From: Fidelibacterota bacterium UBA1134
GTDB lineage: Bacteria; Fidelibacterota; Marinisomatia; Marinisomatales; S15-B10
Length of the DNA: 23,950 nt
Assembly: GCA_002311975.1 (NCBI GenBank)
Contig: DCAL01000012.1
Location: 10,669-34,618 of the forward strand
Direction of reading: 5' to 3'
In this document: positions 1 through 7,487 of the stretch, piece after piece
Position numbering within the stretch: the stretch's first letter is position 1
How the letters are laid out: every line of letters starts with the position of its first letter
Notes under the pieces: model-generated
The model's input: the letters and a program-made list of their open reading frames with translations, nothing else
Databases searched by the model: none
What the model was told of the DNA's origin: nothing
Translations under genes and position numbers: made by a program

Positions 1-234
1 GGGGAGAGTAGGAATTCTCTTGTAGTAGCATGTCAGTCAGCCGATCTTGTGATCACCATTGATCGTCCCGGCTCCGAAATCTCAAAGGAACTTTCCACTC
101 ATCCGGACTTTGAATCCACATACAAAGATGTAGAGGCAAAGTTAAGAGCGGTTTCTATGAAAGATGCTTCAGAGGAAAACTGTAGAGCAGCAGCAGACGA
201 GATAAACACTTATATTGAAGAGCTTTTTGCCTGA
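1..234 (+). CDS. C-terminal fragment of an unrecognised protein (5' end outside window)
   Basis: Frame 1 is open from the first base to a TGA at 232-234, giving about 77 residues. A GTG at 49 could act as a start, but the frame stays open upstream of it without any stop, so I read this as the 3' end of a longer gene. The fragment begins with a hydrophobic stretch ending in ADLVITIDRPG, which looks like a strand-loop of an alpha/beta fold, then becomes charged and helical with many Glu, Lys and Asp. I do not recognise the family. It ends 29 bases before the next start, so it could be co-transcribed with the lipoprotein gene that follows. The coding call is fairly safe; no function can be given. 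Confidence 0.6.
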   Translation, partial: GESRNSLVVACQSADLVITIDRPGSEISKELSTHPDFESTYKDVEAKLRAVSMKDASEENCRAAADEINTYIEELFA

Positions 235-263
235 AACTTTCCCGTTTCACTTATAGTCTCACC

Positions 264-1526
264 TTGACCAAATACATCTACAAATCTCACAAGCTGACTG
301 TTTTTCTGTTCATTCTTGCCCCATATTTCTTTGCTTGTACGGATGAGGCGTTCGTGACAGAGTTGGGTGAAGACACCTTTTTGCATCCATACGATACTTC
401 AACTACCGAAATTGTTTTCAGGACATACCAGATCCCTCCCACACTGGGCGGGCATGGAGATCTCTACTTTGGCAAGAAAAGTGTCTATCAGATGCCTTTG
501 ACCCTCTTCAAAGTTGCCACATTTTCGGAATTGATAACGTCATCCATGCTGGTGGACAGCGCTCATTTTGAGATGACACTGGATACCTCAAAAACAGATA
601 CAGTACTCGATGAGATGCCGCTGACACTTGGCTATTTTGAGTCTGATACGCTTTATTCTGAACTGGAGTCAAACTACAGCAACATTGACTGGATCCCCTC
701 GGAATATCCCGAACTGTCGTCATTCACTGCGGTAGATACATCCACGGGCTTGACACATGTAAGATTCCGTGTTGACTCCAGCTTTGTAGCGAGCTTGACA
801 GATACGGCAAATGAAGAGCAGTTGTTTATCGTCGAAGCAGCGGAAAACCTTTCATCCATGCTCGCTTTTCATTCTTCCGAGAGCACAAAGAACCAGCCCG
901 TATTCAGGATTTTTTATCATACTGCTGCTGACACTCTAGCTGACACGACCGCCGTGCCAATCGATTCAACCGTAACAGTGAACATCGTAGATGATCTTTC
1001 CATAGTGATTCCGCCACCGCTCAACGCTACGCATTTTGATACTACCCTAAGCTATACCGGTGCCGCAGCGGGCCTGCGCACCCTCATCCGGGCAGATCTG
1101 GAATCCCTCGGGATTCCCACTATTGCTGTAGTTATCGCTGCAAATCTGATTCTGCCAGTTGCCCATAGCGCGAGTGTGCTCACCTCTGAAAGCAGCGCCG
1201 AGGTGCAGATATTCACACTCTCTGACACTGTTGACAGTTGGTTGTGGGGAGAAAGTGTCCTTGAAGAAGACCCTTTTGATCATCTGATCGTGGCCGGTAC
1301 CATCTCACCCAGGGCGGCCATCAGCGATTCTTCTTTCATTCTAGATGTGAAAGATGTTTTGCAGTCCATCATCAGTGAACGAGTGGTGGAAGATTCTTCC
1401 ATCACCAATCTTGGGCTCAAACTGATGATGGTTAGTTCCACATCCGTTTTTGATTATGTTGCTCTGCGTACCGGTGATTCGGCCGGAACAGCGCCGCGTC
1501 TGGAGATCCTCTATGCATTGCCTTAG
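264..1526 (+). CDS. Putative outer-membrane lipoprotein, DUF4270/DNRLRE-like
   Basis: A 420-residue protein with a TTG start at 264. The start is chosen because it gives a short basic N-terminus and a hydrophobic core ending in a lipobox-like FFAC at Cys25, followed by acidic residues, as expected of a lipoprotein signal peptide. No SD is visible upstream. The rest is rich in Ser, Thr and Asp with short alternating hydrophobic segments typical of secreted beta proteins. The last residues (APRLEILYALP) resemble the end of DNRLRE-type beta-sandwich domains. The overall plan recalls the Bacteroidetes DUF4270 lipoproteins, but this is an impression, not a match. The gene overlaps the next CDS by 14 bases, so the two are translationally linked. 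The precise role is unknown. Confidence 0.7.
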   Translation: MTKYIYKSHKLTVFLFILAPYFFACTDEAFVTELGEDTFLHPYDTSTTEIVFRTYQIPPTLGGHGDLYFGKKSVYQMPLTLFKVATFSELITSSMLVDSAHFEMTLDTSKTDTVLDEMPLTLGYFESDTLYSELESNYSNIDWIPSEYPELSSFTAVDTSTGLTHVRFRVDSSFVASLTDTANEEQLFIVEAAENLSSMLAFHSSESTKNQPVFRIFYHTAADTLADTTAVPIDSTVTVNIVDDLSIVIPPPLNATHFDTTLSYTGAAAGLRTLIRADLESLGIPTIAVVIAANLILPVAHSASVLTSESSAEVQIFTLSDTVDSWLWGESVLEEDPFDHLIVAGTISPRAAISDSSFILDVKDVLQSIISERVVEDSSITNLGLKLMMVSSTSVFDYVALRTGDSAGTAPRLEILYALP

Positions 1527-2778
1527 AGTGAGATTGCTGACAATTCTTGTCTTCGTGGTTGCTATTGCTATCCACGGTCAGTCACCTTACAATTCGGCTC
1601 TGCACGGGATAATCTTGGACCGCGGAGCTGCCTCAAGTATGGGCTACGGCGGCGCAGGCCTGGTTTCCGCTCACAGCTCCAGATTCTCTGTTGAGAATCC
1701 ATCCAGTTGGGCTAATCTGACATTTACATTGCTTTCAGTGCACTACAATACAGGCGAGGTACTGTACGGGGGAAGTGAATCCACGGCGGGATTCGGACGA
1801 CTGGCAAATGCGTCGTTTATTGTTCCCATCCGGAAAAAATTTGCTTTAGGGCTGGGGATAGCTCCTTTATCGAGAAAACAGTTTACTCTCATTGACAGCA
1901 GTGCGGCATCGGTGATCTTTGCCGGCGATACACTTGTCATGGCGAAAAGCCTCAGTGGGGCGGGCGGCATCAGCAGTTTTTTTACCGGCGGTACCTGGCG
2001 CTTAAATGAGACCAATTCTGTAGGACTGAAGCTCGATTTTCTTTTTGGAACGTTTGATGATTCTACAACGGCCCTTGTTCCCATCAGCTATCTGGCGGGG
2101 TACTACCATAATGAATATCCATACTACCGAAGACACTCCGAGTACAAGGGTACTTTGGCATCACTATACTTAACCTCATCTCAGCGAAAGGGACGCCTCA
2201 AATCTACGTTCTATCTCGGGTTGAGCCTTCCGGTAGGCGCATCAAAGGTTGTCAGAACGGATTATTTCCCTTATGCCGATTCTGAAAAACAATCTCCGGA
2301 AGAATTCCCCCTTCCTGTTACTGTCATGGGCGGTCTTGCCCGTCACCTGACTGGTAACCTGCATGTCGGAGTCGAATATCAGAGACGCTATTTTGAGGAG
2401 AAAGGGGCAGGAATACGCCATCAAAATGACTACGTCCTCAATTCGCTGTCAGGTTCTTTCGGGGAAGCTTCACGGCTGAGCGTAGGCCTCCTGAGGGAGC
2501 GTATTCCAGGCTCGCGGGACTTCTTTGATCTGTTGCATTACCGCATTGGATTTTTTCGGAGGCAACATTACATTTTCCGTGTTGAAAATGACCTGATGGA
2601 GAGCGGATTAGCTGTTGGTCTCGGTATCCCGTTCGGGCTGACTCAGAACCAGATTGACTTTGGTTTTCGGTTTTCGAGTAGAAAGGGGTTTCTTTCCGAC
2701 GATCCTGAGATCATTCGTCAATTCACTGTTGGATTGACGATAGGTGATGTCTGGTTAGTGAAGCGAAGAAGGAGATAA
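1513..2778 (+). CDS. Outer-membrane beta-barrel protein, FadL/PorV-like
   Basis: A 421-residue protein. An in-frame ATG at 1450 exists, but I place the start at the ATG at 1513: it has a GGAG seven bases upstream and starts directly with a signal peptide (basic start, long hydrophobic core, cleavage near HGQS). The longer form would put 21 polar residues before it. After the signal comes the G-rich, Asn-Pro-containing N-terminal pattern (SSMGYGGAGL, then ENPSSWANL) seen in FadL/PorV-type barrels of the FCB group, followed by alternating beta strands. The C-terminus GDVWLVKRRRR recalls Bacteroidetes FadL-like proteins, whose last strand is followed by a basic tail. The start lies inside the preceding lipoprotein gene and the stop is 1 base before the next start. 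Likely role: an outer-membrane channel or a scaffold working with the two flanking lipoproteins. Confidence 0.75.
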   Translation: MHCLRVRLLTILVFVVAIAIHGQSPYNSALHGIILDRGAASSMGYGGAGLVSAHSSRFSVENPSSWANLTFTLLSVHYNTGEVLYGGSESTAGFGRLANASFIVPIRKKFALGLGIAPLSRKQFTLIDSSAASVIFAGDTLVMAKSLSGAGGISSFFTGGTWRLNETNSVGLKLDFLFGTFDDSTTALVPISYLAGYYHNEYPYYRRHSEYKGTLASLYLTSSQRKGRLKSTFYLGLSLPVGASKVVRTDYFPYADSEKQSPEEFPLPVTVMGGLARHLTGNLHVGVEYQRRYFEEKGAGIRHQNDYVLNSLSGSFGEASRLSVGLLRERIPGSRDFFDLLHYRIGFFRRQHYIFRVENDLMESGLAVGLGIPFGLTQNQIDFGFRFSSRKGFLSDDPEIIRQFTVGLTIGDVWLVKRRRR

Positions 2779-2779
2779 G

Positions 2780-4075
2780 ATGGTTGAAACTACTCTTGGG
2801 TTGAGAGCGAAACTCCCAAAGACGATATTTCTTGCAACAATCTTGCTGGCAATCGGGTGCGTTCCGCCCGCTGCCGATGCGGATGCAGAAGCTGTAGCAG
2901 TGCGAGAGCCAGTCAGTGAAATGAAGTGCCTGCAGTTGCTGAGCAGTGCCGCTGAGTACTATAAGAACAAGGATTGGGGGTCAACGGTACGTGTCTATGA
3001 GGAATTGGTCAACGTCGGTTGCGATAAGGGAAGTGAGGAAGAAGTGTATCAGTATTGGGCAATTGCATTCGAGTTTCTCGGAAAGTTCGACAGTTCAGAG
3101 TATGTTCTTCTTCAGGGCCTGAAGTCACTGCCCGATAACCTGAATCTTCATAACAGACTCGCCTATGCCTACAAGCGGCTTGGGAACAAGGAAAAAGAGA
3201 TCTTCGAATACGAGAGAATCAGTGACATGACGCCTGATGACCCTGAACCGATGAAGAGTCTGAACAACCTCTACGTGGAAGTGGGCAGGTACGACGATCA
3301 GATCTATATTCTCAAGAAGATTCTGGAGATTGAACCTAATAACAAGGACGCCCAGGGAGATCTTGCACAGGCATACGAGAGAACCGGGAAAGACCCCATT
3401 GATATTTACAGGCAGCGGTTTGCTGACAATCCGGAAAACCTGTCGTTCGGTCTGGATCTTGCTGATCAGCTCACGAGGGCGGGGGAGTACGGCGAGGCGG
3501 TGAAAGTCCTGTCGCGCCTGAGAGACTCAGGCAGCGGCAACAGTTCGGTCTCTGCCAAGCTTATCCTGAAAAAGCTGACTGACGCGTATTATAAGACGGA
3601 CGAACTGGAAAAAGCGTCAGAGGCCAGTGAAAGACTTTTTGACATGGATAAACGTGACTTCCGAACGGTTCTGGAAGTGACTAAAATAAACATCGAGCTC
3701 CTGAATTTTGGCAAGGCTCTCACGTGGGCTGAGGAAGCCGTCAGAATTGCTCCCGATAATGGTGAAACCTATGGACACAAGGGTTTAGTCTATTATCGCG
3801 CCTTTCAGGAATGCAGAGAAGATTATCCCTCGAAGGACGATAAGATTGTTGCACGCCTCGCCTTCGGATTCTTCCAGACCGGTGAAGAAAAAGGGCATAA
3901 CCGCTTCAAGAGAGATCGCCTCTATCTCGAGAAGAACAGTGATGATCTCATGTTTGGCGGCGCTGACTGGTTCATGCTCGATCAGAGCGAGAAGAAGAAA
4001 GGTTCAATCAGACCGACAGGCGACTGCTACAGTTGGGTAAAGGAGTCGGTCAAGAAAGACCCCTCTTGGAAGTAA
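2780..4075 (+). CDS. TPR-repeat lipoprotein
   Basis: A 431-residue protein with an N-terminal signal ending in the lipobox LAIGC (Cys27), so it should be lipid-anchored in the periplasm. The ATG at 2780 has a GGAG five bases upstream, inside the end of the previous gene. From about residue 40 to 340 the sequence is a chain of helical pairs with tetratricopeptide spacing; the clearest units lie around residues 95-205 (LNLHNRLAYAYKRLG, then a pair ending in EIEPNNKDAQGDLAQAYERTG). TPR lipoproteins usually act as protein-protein adaptors. Its position at the end of a unit with an outer-membrane barrel and another lipoprotein suggests that it scaffolds that envelope complex; this is inference. 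The C-terminal 90 residues are charged and not clearly TPR. A rho-independent terminator follows. Confidence 0.85.
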   Translation: MVETTLGLRAKLPKTIFLATILLAIGCVPPAADADAEAVAVREPVSEMKCLQLLSSAAEYYKNKDWGSTVRVYEELVNVGCDKGSEEEVYQYWAIAFEFLGKFDSSEYVLLQGLKSLPDNLNLHNRLAYAYKRLGNKEKEIFEYERISDMTPDDPEPMKSLNNLYVEVGRYDDQIYILKKILEIEPNNKDAQGDLAQAYERTGKDPIDIYRQRFADNPENLSFGLDLADQLTRAGEYGEAVKVLSRLRDSGSGNSSVSAKLILKKLTDAYYKTDELEKASEASERLFDMDKRDFRTVLEVTKINIELLNFGKALTWAEEAVRIAPDNGETYGHKGLVYYRAFQECREDYPSKDDKIVARLAFGFFQTGEEKGHNRFKRDRLYLEKNSDDLMFGGADWFMLDQSEKKKGSIRPTGDCYSWVKESVKKDPSWK

Positions 4076-4121
4076 GAGTTCATCGTTCCCTTCGAAAGAG
4101 CTGATGTGAAGCGTAAATCGG

Positions 4122-4147
4122 ATGCCGGATTCCGTCCGGCATTTTTG
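4122..4147 (+). terminator. Rho-independent terminator after the TPR lipoprotein gene
   Basis: A perfect 8-bp stem, ATGCCGGA (4122-4129) with TCCGGCAT (4135-4142), a 5-base loop, and a run of T immediately after (4142-4146). It sits 46 bases after the stop of the TPR lipoprotein gene and separates that unit from glyA. The rest of the 4076-4205 gap shows only a possible -10 (TATCAT at 4183) without a convincing -35. Confidence 0.85.
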
Positions 4148-4205
4148 TTAGGGAACGCCGTCGTGTCTTTTCTGTGGATCAATATCATGACTGGGACTTA
4201 GGACA

Positions 4206-5519
4206 ATGGCCAACAGTCTTTACGAGAATCTGAAGCACAGCGACCCTGATGTTTATGATTCAGTTCTGCGCGAGACTGACCGGGAGCACGAGACACTCGA
4301 ATTGATTGCTTCGGAGAACTTCGTCAGTTACGCTGTGTTGGAGGCGGCCGGCGGCGTTATGACCAACAAATATGCGGAAGGGTATCCGGGGCGGCGTTAC
4401 TACGGGGGCTGTGAATGGGTCGATGTGGCTGAAGATATCGCCCGGGATCGGGTAAAGAAGCTCTTTGATGCTGAATATGCCAATGTCCAGCCTCATTCCG
4501 GATCTCAGGCAAATATGGCTGCTTACTTTACTTTCCTGAAACCGGGTGACGTTATCATGGGTCTCGACCTTTCACACGGTGGCCATCTCACCCATGGAAG
4601 TCCCGTCAATTTTTCGGGGCGTCTGTTCGATGTGGTCTCCTATCAGGTGGAAAAGGAGACCGGCCGAGTTGACTTTGACAAACTCCTCAAGAGAGCGAAA
4701 GAGGAAAAACCGAAGCTCATCATTTGTGGAGGCAGCGCCTATCCGCGCAACATCGAATTCGAGAAATACCGGCAAGTTGCTGATGCAGCGGGTGCTTTTC
4801 TGTTAGCTGACATCGCCCATCCGGCAGGACTTGTCGCCACGGGGATTCATCCCAGCCCGTGGCCACACTGTCATGTCGTGACCTCCACAACTCACAAAAC
4901 ACTCAGGGGTCCCAGAGGCGGACTCATCCTTATGGGAGAGGACTGGGAGAACAGTTGGGGCATGGTGGCGCCCAAGTCGGGAAGGGTGAAAATGGTGTCG
5001 GAACTGATCGATTCCAATGTGATGCCGGGAATTCAGGGCGGTCCTCTCATGCATATCATAGCGGCTAAAGCTGTTGCATTCGGGGAAGCCTTGCAGCCGG
5101 AATTCAGCGACTATTGCGCTCAGATCGTGAAGAACGCAAAAGCGATGGCTGAGACATTTCTCCGGCTTGATTTCAGGCTGGTGAGTGGCGGCACCGATAC
5201 ACACGTGATCCTAATCGATCTTACGGATAAAAATATCACCGGAAAGGTTGCCGAAAAATCTCTCGAGGCTGCGGGTATCACAGTGAACAAGAATATGGTG
5301 CCCTATGATGAGAGGAGTCCCATGGTTACCAGCGGAATCCGGGTAGGGACGCCAGCCATGACCACCAGAGGGATGGGAGTGGATGAAATGCAGCAGATTG
5401 CGCAGATGATCGGCCGGCTCATCTCTGCTCCCGATGATAGTACAGTTCAGTCCAAAATCCGGCAGGAGGTGAAAGAATTGACCAGTCGATTCCCTCTCTA
5501 TCCCGATCTTCGGACGTAA
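4206..5519 (+). CDS. glyA: Serine hydroxymethyltransferase
   Basis: A 437-residue PLP enzyme that interconverts serine plus tetrahydrofolate with glycine plus 5,10-methylene-tetrahydrofolate in the cytoplasm, supplying one-carbon units. Diagnostic motifs are LIASENF (33-39), NKYAEGYPGRRYYGG (54-68), the SGSQAN cofactor loop (98-103), DIAH (201-204) and the PLP lysine Lys231 in TTHKTLRGPRGG. The segment MGEDWENSWGMVAPKSGR plus the following 12 or so residues, between RGGLIL and MPGIQGGP, is absent from the E. coli-type enzyme but typical of Bacteroidetes-type SHMT, which supports FCB ancestry. The ATG at 4206 is preceded by AGGA at short spacing. It is full length and looks active. It may be the first gene of a transcription unit with the TRAP genes, whose first start lies only 17 bases downstream. 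Confidence 0.97.
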   Translation: MANSLYENLKHSDPDVYDSVLRETDREHETLELIASENFVSYAVLEAAGGVMTNKYAEGYPGRRYYGGCEWVDVAEDIARDRVKKLFDAEYANVQPHSGSQANMAAYFTFLKPGDVIMGLDLSHGGHLTHGSPVNFSGRLFDVVSYQVEKETGRVDFDKLLKRAKEEKPKLIICGGSAYPRNIEFEKYRQVADAAGAFLLADIAHPAGLVATGIHPSPWPHCHVVTSTTHKTLRGPRGGLILMGEDWENSWGMVAPKSGRVKMVSELIDSNVMPGIQGGPLMHIIAAKAVAFGEALQPEFSDYCAQIVKNAKAMAETFLRLDFRLVSGGTDTHVILIDLTDKNITGKVAEKSLEAAGITVNKNMVPYDERSPMVTSGIRVGTPAMTTRGMGVDEMQQIAQMIGRLISAPDDSTVQSKIRQEVKELTSRFPLYPDLRT

Positions 5520-5536
5520 CTGATTTCCCGGTCATC

Positions 5537-6472
5537 ATGCCGCAATTGAGTCACCGCTATCCGATCCAGACTGTGAAAGTAATCCTTCTTTCATCACTTC
5601 TCCTGTTCATCTCCGGCTGCTCTCTCGTGAAGAACGCCATCATGGCCAACCTGATGAACTCCCTTGGCGGCATAGAAGAAATCTACCTGACAGAAGACGA
5701 TCCGGAGCTTGTGAGGGAGTCCATGCCGACGAACCTTAAGCTGATGGAACTGATGATCCAACAGTCGCCTGACAATCCTGAGCTTCTTCTTTCGACTTCT
5801 CAGGCATTCACGATGTACGGCTATGCCTTTGTGATGCGTGATGCTGAGCTGGCAATGTCAGTTGATGTTCAAGAATCGATGCGCATTACGAAACGGGCAA
5901 GAAAACTGCTGCGGCGGGCAAGGCGGTATGCTTTTGGTGCGCTAGAGGTCAAGTATCCCGGTTTTTCGGCTGAGTATAATACTGAACCTGAGAAGGCACT
6001 GTTGAGAGTTGGAAAGGGAGATGTCTCTCTGCTCTATTGGACGGCCGCCGCGTGGGGAAGCTTTATCTCCGCCTCGAAGGATGATCCTGCCGCCATCATC
6101 GAACTGCCTAACGTTGGCTACCTCCTTGAGCGCGCACTGGCGCTGGATGAGACTTATGACAGCGGTGCACTTCCCGAGTTGATGTTCTCATACACTCTGA
6201 GTCGCCCTGGCGCAGGGAGCGGCGCTGAAGCCGAAGCACTCTCCCACTACGAGAGGGCGCTGGAGTTATCTCGGGGGAGACGGGCATCTCTCCTTGTTTC
6301 TTACGCGGAGTCAATTTCCGTATCGAGGCAGGATAAGGAACAGTTTTTCTCTCTACTGGACCGGGCCCTGGCCATAGATGTGGATGAAGATCCATCATCG
6401 CGCCTGGCTAACATTCTGGCTCAAGACCGCGCACTCTGGCTGAAGGGACGGGTTGATGAACTGTTCTTCTGA
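5537..6472 (+). CDS. tatT: TRAP transporter-associated lipoprotein, TatT family
   Basis: A 311-residue protein with a signal peptide and lipobox FISGC (Cys28). The body is helical with TPR-like pairs and fits the TatT (T-component) family, the TRAP-associated lipoprotein first characterised as Tp0956 of Treponema pallidum. Typical of the family are the early NLKLMELMIQQSPDNPELLLSTSQAF-like helix pair (only short pieces need matching), the YWTAAAWGSFIS segment, and the later repeat with RALALDETYDSGALPELM. Family knowledge: TatT forms a trimer that docks onto the substrate-binding protein. Support here comes from the neighbour, a DctP-type binding protein that starts inside its last codons. 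The ATG has no obvious SD. The call is strong on both sequence style and context. Confidence 0.88.
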   Translation: MPQLSHRYPIQTVKVILLSSLLLFISGCSLVKNAIMANLMNSLGGIEEIYLTEDDPELVRESMPTNLKLMELMIQQSPDNPELLLSTSQAFTMYGYAFVMRDAELAMSVDVQESMRITKRARKLLRRARRYAFGALEVKYPGFSAEYNTEPEKALLRVGKGDVSLLYWTAAAWGSFISASKDDPAAIIELPNVGYLLERALALDETYDSGALPELMFSYTLSRPGAGSGAEAEALSHYERALELSRGRRASLLVSYAESISVSRQDKEQFFSLLDRALAIDVDEDPSSRLANILAQDRALWLKGRVDELFF

Positions 6473-7487
6473 TATCTTGCGCCGCACCGTTCTACTGCTT
6501 CTGTTCCTGCTGATACCTTGGACTGCGCAAGGGAAACAAATCATCGTAAAGATGGCTACCCTTGCACCGGACGGCTCCTCATGGCATCAGCTTCTGGTAG
6601 ATATGGGTCATAGATGGCGCGAAGCGACGGATGGGAATGTCATCCTCAGAATCTATCCCGGCGGTATCGCAGGAGATGAGAGAGACATGATCCGCAAGAT
6701 AAGGATTGGTCAGATACACGCCGCCGCAGTCACTATCGAAGGACTTACCGAAATCTCGAGGGATATGAATGTTTTTTACATCCCCATGCTGGTCGATTCT
6801 TTTGAGGATCTCGACACTATACGTCAAGCGCTTTCACCACAGCTCTTCGCTGAATTGAAAAAAGGTGGCTTCAAAATTCTGAGCTGGGCGGATATCGGCT
6901 GGGCCTACTGGTTCACAAAAGAACCCATAAGAGTGCCGGAAGAGTTAAGGAAGCTGCGAATCTTTACCTGGGCGGGCGACTACAATACCGTTGAACTGTG
7001 GAAATCGGCGGGATTTCACCCTGTGCCACTTTCGTCTGTTGATATTCTGCCGTCGCTTCAGACGGGCATCATCGACGCTTTTTCTACCACGCCCCTGGCG
7101 GCACTCTCATTTCAATGGTTTTCTCTGGCGCCCAACATGCTGGATCTGAAATGGGGTCCTGTCATCGGTGCCATCATTCTCAGCGACAGAATCTGGAATT
7201 CCATACCTTCAGAGTATCACGAAGACATCGAAAGAATTAGTGCTGAGGTCGAACGGGAGGCAAAAAATCTTGTCCCCGAGGTGGAAAACGCCCTTGCCGT
7301 CATGGGCGAGCACGGTCTGATGGTGCATTATCTGAAACCGGAAGAAAAGGAGCGGTGGGTGGAATTGACAACCTCATTTTATCCACATATCCGCGGCAGT
7401 CTCGTTCCTGCAGAGATTTTTGATCGTGCCATTGAACAGAAGAGAGAACTGATGGAAGCTAAAACGGTTCAAAGCAGAGAGAAATGA
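6456..7487 (+). CDS. dctP: TRAP transporter substrate-binding protein, DctP/TatP type
   Basis: A 343-residue periplasmic binding protein. A TTG at 6453 is also in frame, but the ATG at 6456 has GAAGGGA seven bases upstream and is preferred. The signal peptide (residues 1-26) has no lipobox, so the mature protein should be soluble. DctP features: KMATLAPDGSSWHQ near the N-terminus, YPGGIAGDERDMIRKIRIGQI (about 67-87) and GIIDAFSTTP (204-213). Such proteins bind a solute, often a carboxylate, and deliver it to the QM membrane unit. The place of the usual ligand arginine (DLKGLKIR in many DctPs) reads ELRKLRIF here, with Phe170 where Arg is expected, so the ligand may not be a simple carboxylate. 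It overlaps tatT by 17 bases and the QM gene by 4. Confidence 0.93.
   Translation: MNCSSDILRRTVLLLLFLLIPWTAQGKQIIVKMATLAPDGSSWHQLLVDMGHRWREATDGNVILRIYPGGIAGDERDMIRKIRIGQIHAAAVTIEGLTEISRDMNVFYIPMLVDSFEDLDTIRQALSPQLFAELKKGGFKILSWADIGWAYWFTKEPIRVPEELRKLRIFTWAGDYNTVELWKSAGFHPVPLSSVDILPSLQTGIIDAFSTTPLAALSFQWFSLAPNMLDLKWGPVIGAIILSDRIWNSIPSEYHEDIERISAEVEREAKNLVPEVENALAVMGEHGLMVHYLKPEEKERWVELTTSFYPHIRGSLVPAEIFDRAIEQKRELMEAKTVQSREK

Noticed and set aside
1450..1512. Longer N-terminus for the FadL/PorV-like protein
   Set aside because: It would put 21 polar residues before the signal peptide and overlap the lipoprotein gene further; the ATG at 1513 has a well-placed GGAG.
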